From: Corallococcus sp. AS-1-6
GTDB taxonomy: Bacteria > Myxococcota > Myxococcia > Myxococcales > Myxococcaceae
Assembly (NCBI RefSeq): GCF_020037015.1
Contig: NZ_JAIQDE010000018.1
Location: forward strand, 117,055 to 181,054
Length of the DNA: 64,000 nucleotides
Direction: 5' to 3'
Shown here piece by piece: positions 45,832 to 57,202 of the stretch. Made by a program: the position numbers and the translations under genes. How positions within the stretch are numbered: position 1 is the first letter of the stretch; every line of letters starts with the position of its first letter. The notes beneath the pieces are model-generated. The model was not told the origin of the DNA. It saw only the letters and a list, made by a program, of their open reading frames with translations, and did not search any database.

Positions 45832-46446
45832 GTGAAGCACGCGGTCGCGGCCGGGAGCCTGCTGTGCTTCCTGGCCGCGCCGCCGGCCCGGGCGGAGGAG
45901 GTCTCCGGACAGGAGCCCCGCGCCCCGGCCCTGGTGTCCTGGAAGCGCACGCTGTGTCTCTACACGCTGTGCTTCCTGGAGCCCGCCATCCCGGACCTGC
46001 GCCGGGAGTGGGGCGACGGCGCCCGCTGGGTGCTCTCCTGGCCCATCCACCCGTGGGCCACGCCGCCCCTGGACGTTCCGGGGCCCACGCTCATCCTGTC
46101 GCCCTTCGTGGAGCCCCAGCTCCGGCTGAGGCCGGCCACCTTCCGCCTGCTCGCCGGAGGGCGCGTGTACGCCTTCCCGGACGCGTCCCGCTTCGGCGTG
46201 CTGGCCGAGGGGGCGGGCGTGTGGGGCGGGGACGGGAAGGGCGGGGTGGCCGGGGTGGGGCTCACCTACGACTTGATTGAGCGGCACCGGGACACCCAAC
46301 CCTGGACGGTGTCGGTGGTGGTGCGCAGGGCCTGGACGGACGCGGGGGCTCGCACGGACGTGTCCTTCGACGTGACGGTGCCGCTGGCGATGTTCTTTGG
46401 GACCCGGATTCCTGCTCCCGGGGTGGGAGGGGCGTCTTCGGAGTAG
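45832..46446 (+). CDS. Predicted secreted or outer-membrane protein
   Basis: A 204-residue protein from a GTG 1 bp after the crotonase stop. The signal peptide (about 1-21, cleavage at ARA-EEV) is followed by a mature protein rich in beta strands, including a run of alternating residues (about 83-155, e.g. LILSPFVEPQLRL, VVVRRAWTDAG) that resembles a small beta-barrel. No family is recognised. It is wedged between CoA-ester enzymes, a pattern that suggests co-transcription more than shared function. Proteins of this kind are common as orphan envelope genes in myxobacteria. Confidence 0.68.
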   Translation: MKHAVAAGSLLCFLAAPPARAEEVSGQEPRAPALVSWKRTLCLYTLCFLEPAIPDLRREWGDGARWVLSWPIHPWATPPLDVPGPTLILSPFVEPQLRLRPATFRLLAGGRVYAFPDASRFGVLAEGAGVWGGDGKGGVAGVGLTYDLIERHRDTQPWTVSVVVRRAWTDAGARTDVSFDVTVPLAMFFGTRIPAPGVGGASSE

Positions 46447-46481
46447 CCCCCGGGCGGACCCCGTACTATGGGAGGTCCACC

Positions 46482-47624
<1,143 letters not shown>

Positions 47625-47634
47625 TCACCCGGTC

Positions 47635-48099
47635 ATGAAGCGCGCGCTCCTCCCCGTGCTGTTCCTGTCCCTGGGCCTGGCCTCTCCGCTGGCGCTCGCC
47701 CAGGGCTCGTCGAAGAAGAAGGCCACGCCCGCTCCGGCGACGGCTCCGGCGACGCCCGCGCCCAAGAAGGACGACGGGCTGGACGTGAGCCGGCTGCCCT
47801 TCACCCCGGACTCCATCCGCCAGGTGATGGCCCACCACATGCCTCGCATCCAGGAGTGCTACGAGGACCACATGGTGGAGAAGGACAAGAAGGTGGAGGG
47901 CCTCCTGCGCACCACCTTCACCATCACCGCCGAAGGCACCGTGCGCAGCGCGAAGATCGACAAGCACGGCAGCACGCTGAAGGACGCGGGCCTCAACGAC
48001 TGCGTGGTGGCGGTGCTGTCGTCCATGGACTTCCCCAAGCCCCCGGACGGCCGCGACCACCCCATCGAGTACCCGTTCAACCTCAAGGCCATCGAGTAG
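47635..48099 (+). CDS. AgmX/PglI C-terminal-domain-like secreted protein
   Basis: A 154-residue protein with a signal peptide (about 1-23), a Lys/Ala/Pro/Thr-rich linker (about 25-50) and a TonB-like C-terminal domain (about 55-153) with IQECYEDHM, a TFTITAEGTVRSAKI strand, and Cys at both ends. That pattern is the AgmX/PglI C-terminal domain of myxobacteria, named after gliding-motility and type IV-associated proteins. The two cysteines (CYE and DCVVAV) probably form a disulfide. Its position between two acyl-CoA dehydrogenase genes has no obvious functional meaning. No motility gene is nearby. Confidence 0.8.
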   Translation: MKRALLPVLFLSLGLASPLALAQGSSKKKATPAPATAPATPAPKKDDGLDVSRLPFTPDSIRQVMAHHMPRIQECYEDHMVEKDKKVEGLLRTTFTITAEGTVRSAKIDKHGSTLKDAGLNDCVVAVLSSMDFPKPPDGRDHPIEYPFNLKAIE

Positions 48100-48115
48100 C
48101 AGGACACCCGCGCCC

Positions 48116-49261
48116 GTGAACTTCGACCTCACCGAGACCCAGACGCTCATCCGTGACACCGCTCGCAAGTTCGCCCGCGAGCGCGTGGCTCCGCACGCCC
48201 GCGCCGCGGACCGCGAGGAGCGCTTCGACCCGGAAGTCTTCAAGGCCCTGGCGGAAGTCGGCCTGCTGGGCGTGAACCTGCCGGGGAAGTACGGCGGCGC
48301 GGAGGCCGGCGTGGTGTCCTACGCGCTGGCCATGATGGAGATGGCCGCCGCGGACGCCTCCGTGTCCGTGGCCATGGCCGTCACCAACATGTGCGCGGAG
48401 CTCATCCACGCGGTGGGCACCGACGCGCAGCGGGAGAAGTACGTCACGCGCATCACCTCCGGTGAGGCCATCGTCGGCGCGTTCGCCCTGAGCGAGCCGC
48501 ACGCGGGCTCCGACCCGGGCGCCATGCGCACCACCGCCGTGAAGCGCGGCGACACGTACGTGCTCAACGGCAGCAAGCAGTGGATCACCTCCGGCGCCTA
48601 CGCGGGCGTCATCGTCGTGTGGGCCCGCACGGGCCAGGCGGGCAACAAGGGCCTGTCCTGCTTCATCGTGGAGGGCGGCGCCAGGGGCCTCCACGTGGGC
48701 AAGCACGAGGACAAGATGGGCCTGCGCGCGTCCAACACCGTGGGGCTCACCTTCGAGGACTGCGAAGTGCCCGCGGCGAACCTCCTGGGCAAGGAGGGCG
48801 ACGGGTTCCGCCTGGCCATGATGGCGCTGGACGGCGGGCGCATCGGCATCGCGGCGCAGGCGTGCGGCACCGGCCGCGCCGCGCTGGAGGCGACCGTCTC
48901 CTACACGAAGGACCGCAAGGCCTTCGGTCAGGCCGTGGCGGACCTGCAGGCCCCGCGCTTCATGATGGCGGACATGCGCACCCAGCTTGACGCCGCCGAG
49001 CTGCTCACCCTGCGCGCCGCCGCCCTCAAGGAGGCCGGCCAGCCGTTCACCCGCGAGGCCTCCATGGCGAAGCTCTTCGCCAGCGAGATGAGCAACAAGG
49101 TCGCGGACAAGGCCGTGCAGCTTCACGGCGGCTACGGTTACATCGACGAGTTCCCGGTCGAGCGTTACTTCCGGGACGCGCGCGTGCAGACCATCTACGA
49201 GGGCACCAGCGAGGTGCAGCGGATGGTCATCGCCCGGGAAACATTCCGGCGCGAGGGGTAG
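48116..49261 (+). CDS. Acyl-CoA dehydrogenase (second copy)
   Basis: A 381-residue paralogue of the enzyme two genes upstream, from a GTG start. It has FALSEPHAGSDP near 122, a C-terminal KAFGQAVADLQ near 265, and TIYEGTSEVQR near 360 with the catalytic Glu. The two copies differ enough across their length that they are probably specialised for different acyl chains. It is the last gene of the first CoA block; a 271-bp gap with a good promoter precedes rpsA. The downstream thiolase and CoA-transferase genes would use its products after hydration and oxidation. Confidence 0.93.
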   Translation: MNFDLTETQTLIRDTARKFARERVAPHARAADREERFDPEVFKALAEVGLLGVNLPGKYGGAEAGVVSYALAMMEMAAADASVSVAMAVTNMCAELIHAVGTDAQREKYVTRITSGEAIVGAFALSEPHAGSDPGAMRTTAVKRGDTYVLNGSKQWITSGAYAGVIVVWARTGQAGNKGLSCFIVEGGARGLHVGKHEDKMGLRASNTVGLTFEDCEVPAANLLGKEGDGFRLAMMALDGGRIGIAAQACGTGRAALEATVSYTKDRKAFGQAVADLQAPRFMMADMRTQLDAAELLTLRAAALKEAGQPFTREASMAKLFASEMSNKVADKAVQLHGGYGYIDEFPVERYFRDARVQTIYEGTSEVQRMVIARETFRREG

Positions 49262-49376
49262 CGCTCCGCTTGTCCCACACGGGGCGAGCGGGCAGGGGGC
49301 ACCGGCCGGGTAGGACAGATGCGGACCCGGCCGGGCGTTCATAGAACACGGATCACCACCTGGCGCGGCGCCCCAC

Positions 49377-49406
49377 TTGACTCCCGGAAACTCCGGTGTC
49401 TAGGGT
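49377..49406 (+). promoter_or_regulatory. Promoter of rpsA
   Basis: TTGACT (49377-49382), 18-bp spacer, TAGGGT (49401-49406), about 127 bp before the rpsA ATG. The core CTAGGGTGCGC recurs upstream of other genes in the window. The long leader could hold an S1 autoregulatory site. Confidence 0.6.
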
Positions 49407-49532
49407 GCGCGGCTTCCAACCAGCCTTGCGTTCCCATCCAGGGGACACCCGCGGTTTCCCGTCGCTCCCCGCAGGCGGCCGCGCACCCATTCAAACAGGG
49501 GGCAGTTGTACCGTTCCAAGGACTTCCACTTC

Positions 49533-51239
<1,707 letters not shown>

Positions 51240-51265
51240 TCAGCCCAACGTCCTGACGTGAATAG

Positions 51266-51300
51266 CGGCCGGGTTCCCCAGGGGGAGCCCGGCCGTTTCC
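51266..51300 (+). terminator. Rho-independent terminator of rpsA
   Basis: CGGCCGGGTTCCCC (51266-51279) pairs with GGGGAGCCCGGCCG (51282-51295), 14 bp with one G-T pair and a 2-nt loop, then TTTCCATTTG. It lies 27 bp after the rpsA stop, a classical terminator. Confidence 0.85.
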
Positions 51301-51387
51301 ATTTGATTCAGCGGAAAGCGCCCGTGATAAGTGCCTTTCCGGCGCTTTTCTCTTTTACAGACGGTTCCCTCTCCAGGAGGCAATTCC

Positions 51388-52569
51388 ATGGCTCGTGAAG
51401 TCGTCATCGTGGGCGCGGCCCGTACCCCCATCGGCTCCTTCCAGGGAGCGCTGTCCAAGCTCACCGCTCCGCAGTTGGGCGCCATCGCCATCAAGGCGGC
51501 GCTGGAGCGCGCGGGCGTGAAGCCGGAGGCCGTGCAGGAGGTCATCATGGGCTGCGTCCTCCAGGCGGGCGTGGGCCAGGCCCCCGCGCGTCAGGCGGCC
51601 CTGTTCGCCGGCCTCCCGGACTCCGTCCCGGCCGTCACGCTGAACAAGGTCTGTGGCTCCGGCCTGAAGACGGTCATCGCGGCGGCGCAGTCCATCGCCC
51701 TGGGTGACGCGGACGTCATCGTCGCGGGCGGCATGGAGTCCATGTCCAACGCGCCCTACCTCAGCCACACCATGCGCGGCGGCGCCCGCATGGGGAACGT
51801 GGAGTTCAAGGACGCGATGATCAACGACGGCCTCTGGGACGTGTACGGCAACGTCCACATGGGCATCTGCGCCGAGGAGTGCGCCACCACGCAGGGCATC
51901 AGCCGCGCGCAGCAGGACGAGTTCGCGCTGGAGTCCACGCGCCGCGCCATCCAGGCCCAGAAGGAGGGCCTGTTCGCCGCGGAGATCGTCCCCGTCCAGA
52001 TTCCGGGCAAGAAGCCGGATGAGTTCACCACCGTCTCCGAGGACGAGGGCCCCAAGAACGCCAAGCCGGACAAGATCCCGGGCCTGAAGCCGGTGTTCAA
52101 GAAGGACGGCACCGTGACGGCCGCCAACGCGTCCTCCATCAACGACGGCGCCGCGGCGCTGGTGCTGATGAGCGAGGAGAAGGCGAAGGCCGAAGGCCGC
52201 ACCATCCTGGGCCGCGTGAAGGGCTACGCGCAGGCCGCCCGCAAGCCGGTGGAGTTCACCATCGCGCCGGCGGACGCCATCAACACGCTGCTCAAGAAGC
52301 AGAACGTGACGGCCAAGGACGTGGACCTCTGGGAGATCAACGAGGCCTTCTCCGTGGTGTCCATCGCCAACAACAAGATCCTCGGCCTGGACCCGTCCAA
52401 GGTGAACGTGCGCGGCGGCGCGGTGGTGCTGGGCCACCCCATTGGCGCGTCCGGCGCCCGCGTGCTCGTCACGCTGCTCCAGACGATGAAGGACCAGGAC
52501 AAGAAGCGCGGCGTGGCGTCGCTCTGCATCGGCGGCGGCGAAGGCATCGCGCTGATGGTCGAGCGCTGA
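51388..52569 (+). CDS. Acetyl-CoA acetyltransferase (thiolase)
   Basis: A 393-residue thiolase with all active-site motifs: the acylated Cys in LNKVCGSGLK (about 88-97), the GHPIGASG His (about 350), and the second Cys in CIGGGEGIA (about 381). It cleaves acetoacetyl-CoA to two acetyl-CoA or condenses them. An AGGAGG Shine-Dalgarno lies 8 bp before the ATG. The CoA-transferase subunit genes follow 16 bp downstream, so the three genes form a ketone-body utilisation operon. An inverted repeat at 51313-51350 in the leader may regulate or end upstream transcription. Confidence 0.95.
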   Translation: MAREVVIVGAARTPIGSFQGALSKLTAPQLGAIAIKAALERAGVKPEAVQEVIMGCVLQAGVGQAPARQAALFAGLPDSVPAVTLNKVCGSGLKTVIAAAQSIALGDADVIVAGGMESMSNAPYLSHTMRGGARMGNVEFKDAMINDGLWDVYGNVHMGICAEECATTQGISRAQQDEFALESTRRAIQAQKEGLFAAEIVPVQIPGKKPDEFTTVSEDEGPKNAKPDKIPGLKPVFKKDGTVTAANASSINDGAAALVLMSEEKAKAEGRTILGRVKGYAQAARKPVEFTIAPADAINTLLKKQNVTAKDVDLWEINEAFSVVSIANNKILGLDPSKVNVRGGAVVLGHPIGASGARVLVTLLQTMKDQDKKRGVASLCIGGGEGIALMVER

Positions 52570-52585
52570 AGAGGACACCGCCCGC

Positions 52586-53287
52586 ATGAACAAGGTCTAC
52601 GCGAGCGCGGATGAGGCGGTCGCCGACATCCCGGACAACATCACCCTCATGAGTGGTGGGTTCGGGCTGTGCGGCAACCCCGAGAACCTCATCACGGCCC
52701 TGCACAAGAAGAACGTGAAGGGCCTCACCATCATCTCCAACAACTGCGGCACCACGGAGCTGGGGCTGGGCATCCTCCTGCAGAACAAGCAGGTGAAGAA
52801 GATGGTCGCCAGCTACGTGGGGGAGAACAAGGAGTTCGAGCGGCAGTTCCTCTCCGGGGAGCTGGAGGTGGAGCTGAACCCCCAGGGCACGCTCGCGGAG
52901 CGCATCCGCGCCGGGGGCTGCGGCATCGGCGGGTTCTTCACGCCGACGGGCGCGGGCACCCAGGTGGCGGAGGGCAAGGAGACGCGGATGATCGACGGGC
53001 GCCTCCACGTCCTGGAGACGCCGCTGAAGGCGGACTTCGCCATCGTCCACGCCTGGAAGGCGGACACCTGGGGCAACCTGGTGTTCCACAAGACGGCGCG
53101 GAACTTCACGCCCATGATGTGCATGGCCGCCAAGGTCACCATCGTGCAGGCGGAGCACATCGTGCAGCCGGGGGAGATCGACCCGGATCAGGTGCACATC
53201 CCGAGCATCTTCGTGCACCGCATCGTGCAGGCGCAGAACCTCCAGAAGTGGATCGAGCGGCGGACCGTCCGCAAGAAGGCGTCCTGA
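52586..53287 (+). CDS. scoA: 3-oxoacid CoA-transferase subunit A
   Basis: A 233-residue alpha subunit of the two-subunit SCOT family. MSGGFGLCGNPENLI (about 22-36) is the family signature, and the GGFFTPTGAGTQVAEGKE segment (about 113-130) fits the CoA-binding loop. It transfers CoA from succinyl-CoA or acetyl-CoA to acetoacetate. AGAGGA lies upstream of the ATG. It is 3 bp before the B subunit gene and follows the thiolase, so acetoacetate could be activated and then cleaved to acetyl-CoA. Confidence 0.94.
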   Translation: MNKVYASADEAVADIPDNITLMSGGFGLCGNPENLITALHKKNVKGLTIISNNCGTTELGLGILLQNKQVKKMVASYVGENKEFERQFLSGELEVELNPQGTLAERIRAGGCGIGGFFTPTGAGTQVAEGKETRMIDGRLHVLETPLKADFAIVHAWKADTWGNLVFHKTARNFTPMMCMAAKVTIVQAEHIVQPGEIDPDQVHIPSIFVHRIVQAQNLQKWIERRTVRKKAS

Positions 53288-53290
53288 GCC

Positions 53291-53953
53291 ATGCCCCTGA
53301 CTCGTGAACAGATCGCGCAGCGCATCGCCCAGGAGCTGAAGGACGGCTTCTACGTGAACCTGGGCATCGGCATCCCCACGCTCGTGCCCAACTTTATCCC
53401 GCACGGGGTGGAGGTGGTGCTCCAGTCGGAGAACGGCCTGCTCGGCATCGGGCCGTACCCGGAGGAGGGGAGCGAGGACCCGGACCTCATCAACGCGGGC
53501 AAGGAGACGGTGACGGTGGTGAAGGGCTCCGCCTTCTTCGACTCCGCGCTGTCCTTCGGGATGATCCGCGGCGGCCACATCGACCTGGCCGTGCTGGGCG
53601 CCATGGAGGTCAGCGAAGCGGGTGACCTGGCCAACTGGATGATCCCCGGCAAGATGGTGAAGGGCATGGGCGGCGCCATGGACCTGGCCGTGGGTGCGAA
53701 GCGCATCTACGTGGCCATGGAGCACGCCAACAAGGACGGGCAGCCCAAGATCTTGAAGAAGTGCTCGCTGCCGCTGACCGGCCTCAAGTGCGTGCACCAC
53801 ATCGTCACGGACCACGCCTTCATCGACGTGACGCCGGAGGGCCTGGTCCTGCGCGAGCTGGCACCCGGACTGACGGTGGAACGGGTGCAGCAGCTCACCG
53901 AGCCGAAGCTGAAGATCGCGCCCGACCTGCGCGAGATGAAGTTCCAGGCCTGA
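53291..53953 (+). CDS. scoB: 3-oxoacid CoA-transferase subunit B
   Basis: A 220-residue beta subunit. [14 protein letters not shown] (about 22-35) and [10 protein letters not shown] (about 47-56) are diagnostic; the Glu of SENG forms the covalent CoA thioester in catalysis. It starts 3 bp after subunit A and ends the operon thiolase-scoA-scoB. Downstream a TAGGGT-containing element and long hairpins precede the PilZ gene; the first hairpin could also serve as a terminator for this operon. Length is normal. Confidence 0.95.
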   Translation: MPLTREQIAQRIAQELKDGFYVNLGIGIPTLVPNFIPHGVEVVLQSENGLLGIGPYPEEGSEDPDLINAGKETVTVVKGSAFFDSALSFGMIRGGHIDLAVLGAMEVSEAGDLANWMIPGKMVKGMGGAMDLAVGAKRIYVAMEHANKDGQPKILKKCSLPLTGLKCVHHIVTDHAFIDVTPEGLVLRELAPGLTVERVQQLTEPKLKIAPDLREMKFQA

Positions 53954-53963
53954 CGTTGGGTGC

Positions 53964-54021
53964 TAGGGTGCGCTTCCGTCTCTCCCTCCAGTTCTGGAGA
54001 CGAGACGGAAGCCACCGTCTC
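53964..54021 (+). promoter_or_regulatory. Structured leader of the PilZ gene with mutually exclusive hairpins
   Basis: After TAGGGT (53964-53969), GCTTCCGTCTC (53972-53982) pairs perfectly with GAGACGGAAGC (54002-54012), with an inner CTCCA/TGGAG stem. But GAGACGG (54002-54008) can instead pair with CCGTCTC at 54015-54021, 10 nt before the GGAG ribosome-binding site. The two structures exclude each other, as in attenuators or riboregulators. A scoB terminator is the simpler alternative for the first stem. Confidence 0.5.
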
Positions 54022-54040
54022 CCGGAGAACGGAGCACCGC

Positions 54041-54433
54041 ATGTCCGACACTTCGGAGAAGCCCGTCCCCGCGCCTCGCGCGCACCGCATCGACCATGAG
54101 CTGCCCGTGGCGTACCGCACGGTGGCGGGCTTCGTGACGGACTGGGCGGTGAACCTGTCGCGCGGCGGGCTCTACATCAACACGCCGCAGCCGCTGCCCG
54201 TGGGCACGGTGGTGCGCCTGTTGGTGTCGCTGCCGGGGGCCAGCTTCCCGGTGGACCTGTCCGGGAAGGTGACCCGCACGACTCCCCAGGGGACGCCGGG
54301 GTCCGAGGTCCCGGGGATGGCGGTGGAGTTCCTGGACGTTGACGACGAGAAGCGGTCGCGCATCGAAGCGTTCGTGGAGCGCCTGCGGGAAGCCCTGCCG
54401 GCGGACGAGCGTGGCAGCGCGACCCGGAAGTAG
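54041..54433 (+). CDS. PilZ-domain protein (TIGR02266-type)
   Basis: A 130-residue protein consisting of one PilZ-like domain. The usual cyclic di-GMP motif is R-x-x-x-R followed by D/N-x-S-x-x-G; here the N-terminal part has HRIDHELPVAYR (about 15-26) and WAVNLSRGGLYI (about 35-46), so the NLSxGG half is intact and the Arg half is altered. TIGR02266 PilZ proteins are typical of myxobacteria and may bind weakly or not at all. A GGAG lies 6 bp before the ATG. It probably modulates motility or exopolysaccharide; no target gene is adjacent. Confidence 0.85.
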   Translation: MSDTSEKPVPAPRAHRIDHELPVAYRTVAGFVTDWAVNLSRGGLYINTPQPLPVGTVVRLLVSLPGASFPVDLSGKVTRTTPQGTPGSEVPGMAVEFLDVDDEKRSRIEAFVERLREALPADERGSATRK

Positions 54434-54472
54434 GGCGGCCCCGCCCAGGCGGCCCCCGCGAGTGCGCCTGCG

Positions 54473-55768
54473 ATGACGACGCTGCCCGAATCCCCCATTG
54501 AACTGACGATTGAGCGGCTGGGCCAGTTGGGCGAAGGCGTGGCCCAGTGGGAGGGCCGCACCGTCTTCGTGCCCGGCGCCTTCCCCGGCGACACCGTGCG
54601 CGTCCGCCTGGAGGCCCAGGGCAAGGTCCTGCGCGGCCTGCTGGGCCAGGTGCTGACGGACGGAGCGGAGCGCGTGCCGTCGCGCTGCGTCCTGTCCGAC
54701 GCGTGCGGCGGCTGCGACTGGCTGGAGCTGTCCGTCCCGGCGCAGCGGTCCGCGAAGCAGGAGATCGTCCTCTCCACGCTGGAGCACCTGGGCCACCTGA
54801 AGCGCACGGCCTTCACCGTGCGGCCGTTGATGGTGGCGCCCCGGGACTGGGGCTACCGCCGCCGCGCGGTGCTGCACGGGGCGGGGAAGGGGGCGCTCGG
54901 CTACTTCGGCCGGCGCACGCACGAGCGCATCCCGGTGGATGTCTGCCCCGCGCTCACGCCCGCGCTCACGGCGCTGCCCGGGAAGCTGGCCCCGCTGCTC
55001 AAGCCGCTGGCCAGGGACACCGAGGAGGTGCTGCTGCTGGCCGAGGGCGACAAGGCCGCGTTCGCGGTGAACCTGGGCGGCCCGGTGACGGCGCGGCACC
55101 TGGAGGCGGCGGAAGGCGCGGTCCGGGCCCTGCGGCTGGAGGGCGCGGTGCTGGTGCCCAGGGAGGGCTCGGCGCGGCTCATCGGCCGGCCCGTGCTGCG
55201 CTCGCTGTCCCCGCTGCGCCCCGAGGTGCCGGTGTACCTGCGGCCGGATGCGTTCGCGCAGGCGCACGCGGAGGCCAACGTGGGGCTCGTCACGGCGGCC
55301 CTGTACGAGCTGGGCGCGCAGGAGACGGACTCCGTGCTGGAGCTGTACTCCGGCAACGGCAACTTCACGTTCCCGCTGGCCGGCACGGCCGGGTCGGTGC
55401 TGGGCGTGGAGTCGTCCCCGGTGGGCGTGGAGCTGGCGCAGCGGAGCGCTCGGGAGGCCGGCGTGGCCAACGTGCGCTTCGTCCAGGGCGACGCGCGCAA
55501 GGTGTGCGACGGGCTGGTGGCGGAGGGGCGCTCGTTCGACCTGTGCCTCGCGGATCCGCCTCGCGCCGGGGCGCCGGGGCTGGCGAAGTGGATGCGCGCG
55601 CTGAACGTGCGCCGGGTCGTCTACGTGGCGTGCGACCCGGCCTCGCTGGCGCGCGACGCGGCGGGGCTGGTGGAGGCCGGTTACAAGCCCGTGGCGCTCC
55701 AGGTGGTGGACATGTTCCCGCAGACGCACCACGTGGAAGCGGTGATGTCCTTCGAACGGGGAGCCTGA
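54473..55768 (+). CDS. TrmA/RlmD-family RNA (uracil-5)-methyltransferase
   Basis: A 431-residue class I SAM-dependent RNA methyltransferase. An N-terminal TRAM domain (about 8-65) precedes cysteines in SRCVLSDACGGC (about 72-83) that, with a later VCP (about 160), bind a 4Fe-4S cluster. The catalytic domain has LELYSGNGNFTFPLAG (about 287-302) for SAM, ADPPRAG (about 360) and VYVACDP (about 382), whose Cys is the nucleophile. It makes m5U in 23S rRNA or tRNA; RlmD, RlmC and TrmA cannot be told apart with certainty. A VWA-protein gene follows after 6 bp. Confidence 0.9.
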   Translation: MTTLPESPIELTIERLGQLGEGVAQWEGRTVFVPGAFPGDTVRVRLEAQGKVLRGLLGQVLTDGAERVPSRCVLSDACGGCDWLELSVPAQRSAKQEIVLSTLEHLGHLKRTAFTVRPLMVAPRDWGYRRRAVLHGAGKGALGYFGRRTHERIPVDVCPALTPALTALPGKLAPLLKPLARDTEEVLLLAEGDKAAFAVNLGGPVTARHLEAAEGAVRALRLEGAVLVPREGSARLIGRPVLRSLSPLRPEVPVYLRPDAFAQAHAEANVGLVTAALYELGAQETDSVLELYSGNGNFTFPLAGTAGSVLGVESSPVGVELAQRSAREAGVANVRFVQGDARKVCDGLVAEGRSFDLCLADPPRAGAPGLAKWMRALNVRRVVYVACDPASLARDAAGLVEAGYKPVALQVVDMFPQTHHVEAVMSFERGA

Positions 55769-55774
55769 CGCGCC

Positions 55775-57172
55775 ATGGACGCCCGCATCGTCGAATTCGC
55801 CGAGGTCCTCCGCCAGAACGGCGTGCGCGTCAGCACGTCCGAGGTGCAGGACGCGCTCCGCGCCACGGCGGAGGTGGGGGTCGAGGACCGGAACCTGTTC
55901 CGCTCCGTGCTGCGCACCACGCTGGTGAAGCGCGAGCTGGACGTGGAGACGTTCCGCCGCGCGTTCGACTTCTTCTTCTCCGGCGCGGCCCGCACGTTCG
56001 AGGCCATCGACCAGTCGCTGGCGAAGCAGTTGGAGGAAGAGGGCTACCTGGAAGGCGACCTCTTGAAGATGGTCATCAACCAGATGAACCTGCTGGCGCC
56101 GGAGATGTCCCCGCTGGCGCAGGCCATCCTCGCGGGTGACCGCGCGCGGCTGGCGCAGATCTTCCGTCAGGCGTCGCTCCAACTGGACCTGGGGCAACTG
56201 GAGAGCCCGCTGCAGACGGGGTTCTTCACGCGGCGGATGCTCGCGGGCGCGGGCATGGAGCGGGCGCGCTCCGACCTCAAGTCGCTGGAGGACGAGCTCA
56301 AGGCCCGCGGGCTGCACGCGGAGGGCGTGGAGATCGTCTCGCGCCACGTGGCCGCGGCCATGCGCAAGATTGAAGAGGCCGCTCGCGCGGAGGTGAAGCG
56401 TCAGTCCGAGGCGCGCATCCGCCGCCGCACGGACTCCGTCACGGAGAAGCCGCTGCACCTGCTCACGCAGGCGGAGGTGGACCAGATGGAGGCCGCCGTC
56501 CGCACGCTGGCGGAGAAGCTCAAGAGCCGGATGATCCGCAAGCAGCGCTCGCACCGGCGCGGGTCGCTCCACGCCCAGCGCACGCTGCGCCGGAACATGC
56601 CGTGGGACGGCATCCCCATGGTGCCCGTGTTCCGCACCCGCCGGCCGGAGCGTCCGGAGCTGGTGGTGCTCTGCGACGTGTCCGACTCCGTGCGCAACGC
56701 GTCCCGGATGATGCTGCTGTTCATGCACACGCTGCAGTCGCTGTTCGTGCGCGTGCGCTCGTTCGTCTTCGTGTCCGACGTGGGCGAAGTCACCCAGTTC
56801 TTCAAGGACCTGGACGTGAGCGAGGCCATCGACGCGGCGACGGCCGGGCGCACCGTGTCCATGAGCTCCAACTCCAACTACGGCCGCGCGCTGGCGGACT
56901 TCACGCGCGACCACCTGGGCAGCATCACGCGCCGCACCACCGTGATGATCATCGGTGACGGCCGCAACAACTACAACGCGAGCAACGCCTGGGCCCTGAA
57001 GGACCTGAAGCGCAAGGCGAAGCGCGTGCTGTGGATCAGCCCCGAGGACCGGGGCAACTGGGGCATCGGCGACAGCGAGATGCTCACCTACGAGAAGCAC
57101 TGCACCCAGGCCGTGGTCGTCACCTCCGTGTCGGACCTGGCCCGCATCGCGGAACAGCTCGTCCCCGTCTGA
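55775..57172 (+). CDS. CoxE-like von Willebrand factor A protein
   Basis: A 465-residue soluble protein. The C-terminal 190 residues are a VWA domain with the metal-ion-dependent adhesion motif DVSDS (about 301-305), a Thr/Asp pair in the RTTVMIIGDGRNN segment (about 388-400), and WISPED near 418. The N-terminal 250 residues are helical with a basic stretch (KRQSEARIRRRTD). This is the CoxE-like family, which usually works with a MoxR-type AAA+ ATPase to insert metals or assemble complexes. No MoxR gene is in the window; the partner may be elsewhere. It follows the RNA methyltransferase by 6 bp and probably shares its transcript. Confidence 0.86.
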   Translation: MDARIVEFAEVLRQNGVRVSTSEVQDALRATAEVGVEDRNLFRSVLRTTLVKRELDVETFRRAFDFFFSGAARTFEAIDQSLAKQLEEEGYLEGDLLKMVINQMNLLAPEMSPLAQAILAGDRARLAQIFRQASLQLDLGQLESPLQTGFFTRRMLAGAGMERARSDLKSLEDELKARGLHAEGVEIVSRHVAAAMRKIEEAARAEVKRQSEARIRRRTDSVTEKPLHLLTQAEVDQMEAAVRTLAEKLKSRMIRKQRSHRRGSLHAQRTLRRNMPWDGIPMVPVFRTRRPERPELVVLCDVSDSVRNASRMMLLFMHTLQSLFVRVRSFVFVSDVGEVTQFFKDLDVSEAIDAATAGRTVSMSSNSNYGRALADFTRDHLGSITRRTTVMIIGDGRNNYNASNAWALKDLKRKAKRVLWISPEDRGNWGIGDSEMLTYEKHCTQAVVVTSVSDLARIAEQLVPV

Positions 57173-57202
57173 AAACCCCTTCGCACCCGAGGAGCGCCCC
57201 CC

